Positions 1-9,200 of a DNA stretch of 40,702 nt are shown piece after piece. Each line of letters opens with the position of its first letter. Position 1 is the stretch's first letter. The translations under genes and the position numbers were made by a program. A model generated the notes under the pieces. It did not search any database. It worked only from the letters and a program-made list of their open reading frames with translations, and had not been told where the DNA came from. Source of the stretch: Candidatus Omnitrophota bacterium (GTDB lineage: Bacteria; Omnitrophota; Omnitrophia; Omnitrophales; JACQLI01). The stretch lies in NCBI GenBank assembly GCA_016179745.1, contig JACPCP010000004.1:1-40702 (forward strand), read 5' to 3'.

Positions 1-210
1 TTTGTGACGCTCGACAACGGCCTCGAGGGCCTGGTCCACATCTCTGAAATTCCGGGCGTCTCCTCGCAGACCCTCGAAAAGAATTTTCAGGTCGGCGACG
101 GGATTTTGGTGCAGGTGCTCCACGTCGACAGCGAGGCCCACAAGATCGCCCTCTCCCTCAAAAACGTTTCCAATCCTGCCGGGGCTTCACCGATCCTGGA
201 ATCCGAGTAG
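1..210 (+). CDS. S1 RNA-binding domain protein, C-terminal fragment
   Basis: The frame is open from the first base and stops at 208-210, so the gene enters from outside the window and only its last 69 residues are seen. They form most of one S1 (OB-fold) RNA-binding domain: the GLEGLVHISEI strand pair, a FQVGDGILVQVLHVD strand and the closing KIALSLK strand. This is the usual end of ribosomal protein S1 or an S1-repeat relative, which bind mRNA on the ribosome. The tail after the domain is short, which fits the last repeat of a multi-S1 protein. Five bases separate its stop from the ketoacyl synthase start, so they are probably co-transcribed. Which S1 protein it is cannot be told from one domain. 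Confidence 0.8.
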   Translation, partial: FVTLDNGLEGLVHISEIPGVSSQTLEKNFQVGDGILVQVLHVDSEAHKIALSLKNVSNPAGASPILESE

Positions 211-215
211 TTTCG

Positions 216-1466
216 ATGCAGGTTTTCCTCCCCAAGAGGCGGGTGGTGATCACGGGGATCGGAGTCATCTCCTCCATCGGAATCGGCAAGGACAATTTCT
301 GGCAGGCCCTCCGGGAAGGTCGTTCCGGAATCTCCCGTATCACCAGTTTCGACCCTTCCCGCCACAGCACGCAATTTGCCGGTGAAGTCCGCAATTTTGA
401 CCCTCAGCAATTTATTGACCGGAAGAGCCTCCGGCGGATGGACCGGACGAGCCAGTTTGCGGTGGCCTGTGCCAAGATGGCGGTCCAGGACGCCGGCCTC
501 GATCCCCAGTCCAACGGCCGCCACCGGGCCGGGGTCATCATCGGGACGGCGATGGCGGGGCACGGTTACATCCTGGAACAGCACCTGGATTATCTGAATA
601 AAGGGCCGGACCGGGTCAATCCTTTCACCACGCTGGCTTCCTTTCCGGACGCCTGCGCCAGCAATATTTCCATCGAGCTCGGGATCACGGGCCCCAGCTT
701 TTCGATGGCGACGGCCTGCTCGTCCGCCTCCGACGCCGTCGGCTATGCCTTTGACGCCATCATGAGCCACACCGTGGATTTCCTCATCATGGGCGGGGCC
801 GAGGCCACAATCTTTGCCCCCATCGTGGCTGCTTTTTGCACCACCCGGGCCTTGAGCCGGCGCAATCACGAGCCCGAAAAGGCCTCCCGGCCGTTCAATC
901 TGGACCGGGATGGGTTCGTGCTGGGTGAGGGCGCCGGAATTTTTGTGGTGGAAGATTACGACCACGCCAAAAAGCGGGGCGCCAAAATCTACGCCGAGAT
1001 TTTAGGCCACGGGATGACCTGCGACGCCTACCACATGACGAGCCCCGACCCGAGCGGGAATGAAGCTGTGCGGGCGATCGAGATGGCGATGAAGAAGGCC
1101 GGTGTCAAACCCGGCCAGATCGATTACATCAACGCCCACGGCACTTCCACCCTGCTGAACGACAAGATCGAGACGATGGTGATCAAGCGGGTTTTTGGCG
1201 AGCGGGCCTACGAGATTCCGATCAGCGCCACCAAATCGATGGTGGGCCACCTGATCGGGGCGGCGGGGTCCGTGGAGCTGATTGCCACGGTCCTGGCGAT
1301 GGAAAACGAAATGATCCCTCCGACGATCAACTACGAAGTTCCCGACCCCGAATGCGATCTGGATTATGTGCCGAATCAGGCGAGGCCGGCCAAGATCAAG
1401 ATTGCGATGAAAAACTCCTTCGGCTTCGGCGGCAAAAACTCCATCCTCGTCATCGCCAAACCGTAA
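216..1466 (+). CDS. fabF: beta-ketoacyl-ACP synthase II (FabF-type)
   Basis: A condensing enzyme of type II fatty acid synthesis: it adds malonyl-ACP-derived two-carbon units to acyl-ACP in the cytoplasm. The 416-residue length is normal for FabF. The thiolase-fold start VVITGIGVISSIG is at residues 10-22. The catalytic triad is visible as Cys168 (MATACSSASDAVG), His308 (INAHGTSTLLND) and His345 (KSMVGHLIGAAG), and the C-terminal FGFGGKNS loop is intact. Cys-His-His marks an elongating KAS I/II enzyme rather than FabH (Cys-His-Asn). The ATG at 216 lies 5 bp after the S1-domain stop and has no strong Shine-Dalgarno, so coupling to the upstream gene is likely. The gene is convergent with the minus-strand genes ending at 1469. 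It could instead serve a specialised lipid or polyketide pathway, since no other fab genes are in view. Confidence 0.93.
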   Translation: MQVFLPKRRVVITGIGVISSIGIGKDNFWQALREGRSGISRITSFDPSRHSTQFAGEVRNFDPQQFIDRKSLRRMDRTSQFAVACAKMAVQDAGLDPQSNGRHRAGVIIGTAMAGHGYILEQHLDYLNKGPDRVNPFTTLASFPDACASNISIELGITGPSFSMATACSSASDAVGYAFDAIMSHTVDFLIMGGAEATIFAPIVAAFCTTRALSRRNHEPEKASRPFNLDRDGFVLGEGAGIFVVEDYDHAKKRGAKIYAEILGHGMTCDAYHMTSPDPSGNEAVRAIEMAMKKAGVKPGQIDYINAHGTSTLLNDKIETMVIKRVFGERAYEIPISATKSMVGHLIGAAGSVELIATVLAMENEMIPPTINYEVPDPECDLDYVPNQARPAKIKIAMKNSFGFGGKNSILVIAKP

Positions 1467-1468
1467 GT

Positions 1469-1696
1469 TCAGTCTTTTAACGCAAAGCGGGTCCCCACCA
1501 TTTTCCGCTTGCGGTCGTCGTGCACCTTCCCTCGATCCGGATGGAATTCGAGACAGAATTCGAGAAAATCAAGATACTCATCCATCGAAAGGTGCCGGCT
1601 GGGTGACGGCAGGGAGCCGGTAAAGACCGGAAAATTAAGCTTCCCTTCTTTTTTTCTAGCTTTAGGAGCTTTTGAGGGCCCGTCGGATTTTTTCAT
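1469..1696 (-). CDS. Small basic protein overlapping a nucleotidyltransferase gene
   Basis: A 75-residue protein read on the minus strand. The N-terminus is Lys-rich (MKKSDGPSKAPKARKKEGK), followed by a compact part with FPVFTGSLPSP, a SMDEYLDFLEFCLEF helix and a KMVGTRFALKD end. Its start lies inside the last 35 bp of the nucleotidyltransferase gene in another frame, which suggests translational coupling. I do not recognise a named family. The position directly behind an AbiEii-like nucleotidyltransferase makes it a candidate partner (antitoxin or accessory subunit), but that is inference only. A chance ORF is possible, although the hydrophobic pattern and the overlap argue for a real gene. 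Confidence 0.55.
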   Translation of the reverse strand: MKKSDGPSKAPKARKKEGKLNFPVFTGSLPSPSRHLSMDEYLDFLEFCLEFHPDRGKVHDDRKRKMVGTRFALKD

Positions 1697-2207
1697 ACAC
1701 TTCCTCGTTGGCGTACTTCATACACAATGCTCGAAAGCGGTCCGAATCCACATCCATTCCATTTTTTTCCATGAGGTCCAGAACATCTCCCAAGTCCTTC
1801 GGTTCACGGCGTTCCTTTCCCTGCTTGAGCGCGTGCAGCTTCATTGCCAGAAGATGATCCAGTGACGGGACGAGCACTTTCTCGCCCCGGACACTTGCTT
1901 CCGCTGAAGCTTCAATCATCTCCTTGAGAGTCTTTTCGTCGGTAAAGATAATATCGACATCGATAAAAAAAGGTTCATCGTGTGAAAATCGAGCCACGAG
2001 ATCCTGCTTATCGGTCAATTGATAACCTGCGCTTTCCAGAATCGTACGAACTTTTTCGTAATCCCTGTCGGCGACTAAAAAGTCGGCATCCCCCGTGTTT
2101 CGCTGGACTCGATGATAATTGACTGCGAATCCACCGACAATCATACAAGGGACTCCCGCCCTTCGGAATTCATTGGCAATGAGCTTGAAGGCGTTCGAAT
2201 ACCTCAC
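1662..2207 (-). CDS. Nucleotidyltransferase, AbiEii/MNT-like
   Basis: A 181-residue protein of the DNA polymerase beta-like nucleotidyltransferase fold. The signature is IVGGFAVNYHRVQRNTGDADFLV: the GG turn, then the DxD metal pair, with a third acidic strand at FFIDVDIIF. The C-terminal half has the LDHLLAMKLHALKQGKERR helix followed by KDLGDVLDL, seen in AbiEii-type and related stand-alone transferases. Such enzymes move a nucleotide onto RNA, protein or another acceptor; AbiEii is the toxin of a type IV toxin-antitoxin pair. The GTG start overlaps the lpxA stop (GTGA), so it is translationally coupled to lpxA, and its own 3' end overlaps the 75-residue ORF. The substrate cannot be predicted. 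It may be a housekeeping tailoring enzyme rather than a toxin. Confidence 0.72.
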   Translation of the reverse strand: MRYSNAFKLIANEFRRAGVPCMIVGGFAVNYHRVQRNTGDADFLVADRDYEKVRTILESAGYQLTDKQDLVARFSHDEPFFIDVDIIFTDEKTLKEMIEASAEASVRGEKVLVPSLDHLLAMKLHALKQGKERREPKDLGDVLDLMEKNGMDVDSDRFRALCMKYANEEVYEKIRRALKSS

Positions 2208-3040
2208 CGTCTCATCCTCCCTGGCTTTTTCCGAGACAAAAGGAGCTCTCCGTCCTCGATTTCTTCACCGCCGGCCAGGATGCCGCGCTCGGAGGATTCG
2301 ATGAAGGAGACGAGGTGCTGGACTTCTCGGGAGCCGCACTCGGCCTTGATTTTTTTGAGGGCGCTTGGAACCGTCAGTCTCGAACGGTAGAGGAGTTTGT
2401 AGGCCTTTTTGATTTCGCTTCGGGCCGGCTCCGCAATGCCCGCCCGTCTCAACCCCACAACATTGATCCCCAAGACGACCGCCGGCCGGCCGCCCGCGAT
2501 CATAAAAGGCGGCACGTCCTTGTTCGAGGCCGAAAGGGCGCTCACAAGGGCGAGGCGTCCGATCTTTGTGAACTGGTGAAACCCCGTCATCCCGGAAAGA
2601 AACGCCTGGTCCTCCACCTTGCAGTAGCCCGAGAGGGAGGCCTGGTTCACCATAATGACTTTGTTTCCGATTTCACAATTATGCGCCACGTGGCAGTAGG
2701 CCATCAGATAATTTTCATCGCCGATCACCGTGGCCGATTCGGGTTTCGTCCCCCGGTGGATCGTGACGTATTCCCGGATCTGATTGTGGTCGCCGATCCG
2801 GGTGTAGCTTGGGGCGTCCCGGTAGGCGAGGTCCTGGGGCCGGTGGCCGATCACGGCCCCCATATGAATTTCATTGTGGCTGCCGATCTCGGTTCCCCGG
2901 CAGAGGTAGGCTCCGGCGTGGATCACGTTGTGGGAGCCCATCTTGACCCCGTCTTCGATCACGGCATGTGGGCCAATTTGGTTCCCGATCTCAAGCTGAA
3001 CGTCTTTTCCAATGATCGCCGTCGGGTGAATCTCAGACAT
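2204..3040 (-). CDS. lpxA: Acyl-ACP--UDP-N-acetylglucosamine O-acyltransferase (LpxA)
   Basis: First step of lipid A synthesis: transfers a 3-hydroxyacyl chain from ACP to UDP-GlcNAc in the cytoplasm. The protein (278 residues from this start) begins MSEIHPTAIIG and shows left-handed beta-helix hexapeptides through about residue 185. The HVAHNC motif carries the catalytic His (His120 by this count). The specificity segment GMTGFHQFTKIGRLALVSA and the helical C-terminus VVGLRRAGI are those of LpxA rather than LpxD or plain hexapeptide transferases. The C-terminal tail is slightly longer than in E. coli. An in-frame GTG at 3058 exists, but MSEIHPTA is the normal LpxA N-terminus and a -10-like TACAAT lies 8 nt upstream of this ATG. 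No other lipid A genes are adjacent. The presence of lpxA implies an outer membrane with lipid A. Confidence 0.93.
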   Translation of the reverse strand: MSEIHPTAIIGKDVQLEIGNQIGPHAVIEDGVKMGSHNVIHAGAYLCRGTEIGSHNEIHMGAVIGHRPQDLAYRDAPSYTRIGDHNQIREYVTIHRGTKPESATVIGDENYLMAYCHVAHNCEIGNKVIMVNQASLSGYCKVEDQAFLSGMTGFHQFTKIGRLALVSALSASNKDVPPFMIAGGRPAVVLGINVVGLRRAGIAEPARSEIKKAYKLLYRSRLTVPSALKKIKAECGSREVQHLVSFIESSERGILAGGEEIEDGELLLSRKKPGRMRR

Positions 3041-3048
3041 AGGGCGGA

Positions 3049-3054
3049 ATTGTA
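3049..3054 (-). promoter_or_regulatory. Putative -10 element of lpxA
   Basis: Read on the minus strand this is TACAAT, followed by 8 nt and the lpxA ATG. No convincing -35 hexamer sits 16-18 bp upstream. If used, transcription would begin at or within a few bases of the start codon, giving a leaderless mRNA. Confidence 0.4.
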
Positions 3055-3115
3055 GCACAAAGCTTGGCTCGATTGCGAGGTCTTGACATGGGTTGCCCTT
3101 ATCAGCGGCCTGGGG

Positions 3116-3151
3116 TAGAGTGACTCTAACCTATTCAGGATTAATAGGTTA
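3116..3151. promoter_or_regulatory. Two overlapping palindromes in a divergent intergenic region
   Basis: The first dyad is TAGAGT-G-ACTCTA at 3116-3128, perfect over 6+6 bases. The second is TAACCTATT-N7-AATAGGTTA, with arms at 3127-3135 and 3143-3151, perfect over 9+9 bases. They share two bases and lie between lpxA (minus) and the giant secreted-protein gene (plus). No U-run follows the second stem directly, so it is not a standard terminator. Operator sites for a dimeric regulator, or an RNA hairpin if transcribed, are the two readings. Confidence 0.45.
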
Positions 3152-3180
3152 CGACAAAGTAAATTTTTTTAATAAGGCCC

Positions 3181-3209
3181 TTGCATTCCGGCGGATCGTG
3201 TGGTAGTTT
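3181..3209 (+). promoter_or_regulatory. Putative sigma-70-type promoter of the RSEAR protein gene
   Basis: TTGCAT (3181-3186), a 17-bp spacer and TAGTTT (3204-3209). It would give a 5' leader of about 80 nt before the ATG at 3298. The leader holds T-runs but no riboswitch I recognise, and the Shine-Dalgarno before 3298 is weak and A-rich. Confidence 0.4.
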
Positions 3210-3297
3210 TTTGTTACCGTTGGTTAGGCATGAGGGACGGGCAAGCCGGGTCGGGCGCAATTTTTTTTAGGCCTATCTTAAACGGATTAAAAAAGAA

Positions 3298-6200
3298 ATG
3301 CATAAAAGAGCCCAATCAATAGTCTCACTCGTCACGGCGCTGGCCTTTGCCTTCACGCAGGGGATCACTCCCTCGGTGGTGTGGGCGGTGGAGGGCAGCG
3401 CTCCCCGGGAAGTCAGAGTCGAATCCCGTTTTGATCTGGCTCTCCCGCCCGAGCTCGGAACCATTCAGACCATCACCTCCGGCAGCGGCCCCACGCTGAT
3501 TCACATCCAAACCGCCCACGGCAACTACGAAGCCCAGAAGAAAATCCAGGCCCTCCTTCATTATCTGAAAGATCATTACGGCATCAAAACTGTCCTCGTC
3601 GAGGGCAGCGCCTCCGAGCTCGATCCGAACCGCCTCCGATTCTTCGCAAAGAAGATGGATCTCACGATGAAGATCCTGGACGACCTCACAAAGCAGGCGC
3701 TTGTGAAGGGCGCCGAGCTTTTCCTCGTGGAAGATTCCGAAGCCAGGGCATACGGGATTGAGGATATCGATGCCTATGTCGCCAATGGGGAGGCCTTCAA
3801 GGCCGTTCTCACCCAGCAGGAAAAAACCGAGGGCTTCATCCGCGATATGGATATGCAGATCGAGCGCCTCACAAGCCCTTACCTCAATAAGGACTTGAGG
3901 GCCTTCCTCAAAACCCTCGAGCGTTTCGACGCCAAGACCCTTCCTTTAATGGAGTGGCTAACCTACTTAAAAGGGGAGGCCAAAAAGACCCTCGGGATCG
4001 ACCTCTCCGACCCCGCCTGGCAGATCGATTGGCCGATGCTTCTTCGGGTCTTCAAGCTGAAGGAGTTTGAGGTCCGGCTCGATCCGAAGGCCTTCGAAAA
4101 AGAACGTGCGGAATTCTTGTCCGTCATTCAGAAGGCGCCGGGCGCCCAAAGCGATTTAGTTTCTGAGATTGAAAAGCTTCTTTCCTCACCCCTTGCCGGC
4201 CGTCAGTTGCCCGATCCCGAGACCGGGCTTCTCTTTGAGAAAATGGTCTCGGCCCTCCCCAAAGATTTCAATTACGACGCCACTCCCAATGTCAAAGTTT
4301 TCATCGGCCATTTGATCCTGCAAAGCGAAGTGAAGGGCGGCCGCCTGATGGAAGAGATGAACCGGCTCACTGAAGAGGTCTCGGCCCGGCTCGCCCGGAC
4401 CGAAGTCGAAAAGAAAATCCTCGCCCTCCTCAAAGACCACCGTCTCCTCAAAAGATTATTTGCATTGGAATTGACCCCCGAAGATTACGCTGCTATTACG
4501 GCGGCCTCGTCACTTGGTCCCTCTGAAGTCATCAAACGTTTTCAGGAGCTCAACGCCTCCGGCCGCGTCCGCGATGTTCAGTTTTCTCACCTGGAGGAGA
4601 TCGATTCCCTTTTTGAGAAGGCCCTCGAGTTTTACCGGGGTGTCAAGGCCCGTGACGGTTTTATGCTGGAAAATATCGAATCCCGCCTCAAAGAAACCGG
4701 CGTTGACAAGGCGGTCGTCATCACGGGCGGTTTCCACGCTGGCCCCTTTAGCGATTATTTCCAAAAGCGCGGCTTCAATTACGCCCTCGTCGCCCCCAAG
4801 ATCACCACCCTCGAAGGCCGTGACCTTTATGTGAAGGCAACTCTTCTGGCAGGTTGGAACTTTATCCGCAGTTCGACCATCGAAGGCGCCTTTCTCGAGG
4901 ATACTACGTTGCGCACAGAAACCGTGATTCCTTCTGTCGCAACCACGCTTGGCAAGTGGGTTGTAGCCGAGGGAAATTTTGTGATTAAGGACAATGTCAG
5001 CGTTCATCGGGCCAACGACTACCTCGTAGTCGAGGCGCTCCTTGGCCACAACGCCCAAGTTCCCATCACAACCTCCGGAACATCGACAACCCTTACTGTA
5101 ACGGAGATAAAGAAACCCGTAATAGCCATTAATCAGAGCTTGCCAGTTGTCGTCACAGCCATCCCTTCCGCCGCCTCCGACACCCCCCGCTCCGAGGCGC
5201 GGATGAAACTGACACCCGACTTAGCGGAAGAGTTGGCTTCTTCTTTGGAGCAGCAGGTGAAACCAGTTTTGTCCCATGCGTATGACGTGGCATCAATGCA
5301 GGGGGAGATTTCAAAAACTACTGTGTTAGGTCAAGCGGGAAGGGCTACCGATGCCGTGGCTCTGACATTACGCAAGCTTGCGTCGATCATTCGTGAGCGT
5401 AAGGAAGCAACTTCGTCTGTTCCGGTAGGGGATATTGCGTCGATTATAGAGCATCTAGGGGAAGTTCAAAGTGTGTTGACGCAATACGCCGGCACTACCC
5501 CGAATAGGGGGAAAGCGTTTGAGGCAGTTAATGGAGCCCTTGTGTCACTAAGGGATCTGGAAGTAGTTGTTCAATCATCAAAAGGGGGGGCTATACGATT
5601 ACCTGGGGTCGTCGTGGATAAAAAGCTAGCCGATCTTCCTACCCGCTCCGAGGCGCGGAAAGAACCGTATCTCGTGAAGCGTATCTCGTCGCCCGCCGAG
5701 GAGGCCGGCGCTTCACGCTTCACGGGGGACGCTTCACGGGTTTTCCCCCGCTCCGAGGCGCGGAACAATGAGGTTTTGTATGAACGAACCCAGCTCATCG
5801 CCCGGTCTACGTCGGGCAGTTCTTATGGGGTTCAGGTGAGATTGGTGAAGAAGTGGCAAGAAGAGACCGAACTAGCAGGATATAAGATTACTGCCGAGTT
5901 GATGAGGAGCGCAGTGGGGAGTCATGACGAATTTCCAGAAGGAGTTTCTGGTTATCAGGAACGATGGGACCTGTCACGCATTCCAACTAGTAAAGAAACT
6001 GCCCTAACACGTTTAGTTAATGAGATCATCATAGTTGCGATTAAGTCCGGTCCAGGAGTCGATCAGCCTCCTGACTATCGCTTCGAACCGAATCAGATTT
6101 TCGAATGGTTTCGAGGACCACAAGGGGCCGTGCAGGATTCGTTTCAGGCGGCACAGCCACGCGCGCCTTCCTTTATCCATAATGCAGGAAAACTCATTGA

Positions 6201-9200
6201 AAAATTTGAGCGTGATAACCAACTTCCCCATGCTGACTTGGGTAACAGACCTTCCATCTTAGAATCCTTCAAACGTGCCCTCACCCTCCGCTCCGAGGCG
6301 CGGAGTAAAGTCAAGAAATCGAGGCTAGTTGTCACGATCAATACCAAGGATGTCAAAGCTATCGAGATAGATCGACCCATAAAAACGTCCGTTGCGTTAC
6401 ATTCCATTGTTCAAGGGGCTGAAGGAATTCAAAATTTTCTCCAAGCAGCGGGCGTCTATACAACGCTCACCGAACCCACAAAAGTTGTTATCCTAACTCA
6501 GGCTGGTTTAGGCTCGGCGGTTGTCGGTTTCATCGACGCTATCCCTTCAGGGAGCTTAAATAGAAGAATGATATACCTCGGACCACCTGAAGATAAGGAT
6601 ACCCTTGTTTCTAATGTCTTCGGTCTCTTAAACGCGGGGCAGGATATTGACACAGCTCAAGACGAGCAAGTACGGCGAAGCACAAGTAACGTTATTGGAG
6701 AGATACCCTCTTTTTTTAAGCTAAAGAATAATGCTGACGGCTCTCAAACTATTACTATCACACCCCGCGCCGCCCGCTCCGAGGCGCGGAGTCAGGGGGA
6801 ACGGGAATTGTTCGTGGGCGGAAATTGGAAGATGGCGGTCAATGATCCCAGGGAGGCTGCTGAGTTATTATACAGGGTTGCCAAGGAGATACGAGGGGTA
6901 GAGGAGCAGGGCAAGGTTGCGGTGATGCTGGCTCCCTCAAATGTTCATATTGGGGGCATCAATGCCCTTCTTGTTGAAGATAGAAGTCGTCAAACGGGTA
7001 GCCGGCTGTTCGGAAAAATTCTTCTCGGCGCCCAAGATGTGTCGGAGAAGCCACCCGGGGCAGCCACGGGTCAAACATCAGCAGAACAGCTTAACGCGTT
7101 AGGTGTCACGTCTGTAATCATAGGCCATTCAGAGAGGCGGCGGGGTGTTATGGCCGAGACAAGCGAACTCGTGAACAAAAAGGTGAAGCGGGCTCTGGAG
7201 GTGGGATTAGACGTTGTAGTCGCAGTCGGTGAAAGCTCGGAGGAGCGGGTAGCAGATAAGACTGTCCCGATCATACTAGATCAGACTACGAAGAGCTTGG
7301 CGGGACTTACAGCGGACCAGATGCTGCATGTTGTGGTCGCCTACGAGCCGGTTTGGGCGATCGGAACGGGGAAAACAGCGACCCCTCAAGAGGCGAACGA
7401 CATCCATCTGATCATTCGAAAAATTCTTGACAAACTGTTCGACACAAAGACCGCTCAGGAGACAAGGATCATCTATGGAGGGAGTGTCACGCCCGAAAAC
7501 ATAGCTGAGCTCATCGCACAGCCCGACATCGACGGAGCGCTGGTTGGAGGCGCTTCGCTGAAGAGTGATAAATTTGTCAGTATTGTCCGTTCTGTCCGTG
7601 CCGCCCGCTCCGAGGCGCGGATGACTACGATGACGTTTTCGGTGGATGTGGAAGACGTTCCCGTTCTGGGTGAGAGTCCGCATCAATTCACGCTTGGCGG
7701 GAGGGAAAGGGATTATAGGTTTAATGTTGCAATGTCCCGTTTTGACAATGACGAAGCGGCGAAGTTAGAGCTGGAAAATTTACGAAGGGCCATCGCAGGA
7801 ATTCTGAGAGATAAAAAGGGCTCCTTAGACTTGCTCCTCACGAATCCTGACAGACACCTTCTGAACACCTTTGATATAGAGGTGCCCGATGCATCCCTTG
7901 CTTCCTATGGCTTGTCGCTTCAAGGTAACGGCAAAGACGGGTTTGTGGGAATAATCCGTTCTCCACAGGACGGGAAAAGGATAGTTGCCAATGTCACCAT
8001 CGATTTTTCTGAAATTTCCGCGCCGGCGACCGAACCAGCCAAATTACGTCGCTCCGAGGCGAGGAGTGCGAATGCGCTCAACCAGCCGGAACCGGCGTCG
8101 CCGCAGGAACTTCGAAAACAGATTGCCGTTCTTTCCGTTGAAATAGGAAATGCGGAAGGTAACATGAATACAGAAGAAGCACGACGCAGAGCGCCGGATG
8201 GCATGGAGGAGGAGGCCGAAGAGGGAATCGCGGCAGGAGAGGGATTTCTTACGAATAAAATCGCGGCCTTGGTAGCACAAAGGAAACTGCTTGAAAAGCA
8301 ACTTGCCGAACTTACGGCAAAAACCCCTCCGACTGCTTCTACTTCGGTCAATCCTCAGGCCGCTGTCGCTTCTGAGGCATCGGTTGCCTCGATTGAAAGG
8401 AAAGAGACGCTGCCTCCAGGAACGAACCGCGCTGAGGTGCGGATGACGGAGGGGGAAAAAGGCATTGTCAGGGATTTGAGCCAGGCCATCACCGAGCTTG
8501 CGGTGAATCCGTCGCTTTTTACGCAGCAAAAAGAGGCCGAGAGAATTTTTAACGCCCTCACGAAGAAGGACCAAGTTCCGGAAAAGAGAGACGAAGCCTT
8601 GGCTGAAGCGGCCCGGCTTCTTTCCAGCTTTCAACGTCAAGGTTTTTTCCATCCGAAACCCGTTACTCTTGAGTTTATTGCTGCTCTTACTCAAGCGACA
8701 GCGCCGGTTGTTGAAGCGCCGGCGGCTGCTACTCAAGGACGTTCGGAAGCGAGGGCGGCGGCAACGGTGACAGTCGCTCTCCCCAACGGAACAGAAACAG
8801 CCGTTTCATTTACAAGCAAGGAGACTTTTGTCAAGGAGGTTAAGAAAATTTTTCCAAGAGGGCAGAAAACCGTGGTCGTCACCTTACTGCCAAGTGAATT
8901 GGTCGAGATTTCTGGTCGTGTGACCTTGGAAAAGGTTAGCGGGCCCGAAATCTTGATTACACAACTTCTGGCATTGCCAGAAATTGGCCCTGAACTTCTG
9001 AAAAAAATTCAAAGGGATAACCCAAGCCTTGGAACAAATAAAGATGCTCTAACCGCATTGGAGGAGGAGGTTTTGCTCCTGATCCTAATTGAGCGGATCG
9101 AGATCTTAGAGCCGGTGGCAGCAGAGGATACCGTTGAGCTGCTGCCATTGACGCCCGTTGTCGGGGAAGCGCTGGTGAGTGACGTAAAGGAGGAGCGGTC

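Larger units (their letters stand above)
5187..7621 (+). repeat. Six identical 17-bp in-frame repeats encoding RSEAR
   Basis: The sequence CCGCTCCGAGGCGCGGA occurs exactly at 5187-5203, 5643-5659, 5748-5764, 6288-6304, 6774-6790 and 7605-7621, always in the same frame and read as RSEAR. Identity includes the synonymous positions of Arg, Ser and Ala codons. The first 16 bases form an imperfect palindrome: CCGC/GCGG outer arms and CC/GG inner arms with one mismatch between. Copies 1 and 6 are followed directly by TG, so the sequence reads GAGG-N5-ATG, like a ribosome binding site and start codon. The intervals are 456, 105, 540, 486 and 831 bp, all multiples of three. Confidence 0.9.

Noticed and set aside
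87-965. 292-codon minus-strand frame opposite fabF
   Set aside because: A shadow of the ketoacyl synthase with no family motifs.
3083-3088. Consensus TTGACA as the -35 of the giant protein gene
   Set aside because: No acceptable -10 occurs at 15-19 bp spacing; the TTGCAT-N17-TAGTTT pair at 3181 is better placed.
3187-3297. Possible c-di-GMP (GEMM) riboswitch in the leader of the giant protein gene
   Set aside because: A GGGCAAGCC stretch recalls part of the motif, but the conserved GAAA tetraloop, receptor and closing helix are absent.
5187-7621. Integron attC sites or a CRISPR-like array
   Set aside because: Copies are 17 bp, irregularly spaced (105-831 bp) and read in frame within one gene. 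No integrase, cas gene or attC core sites are seen.
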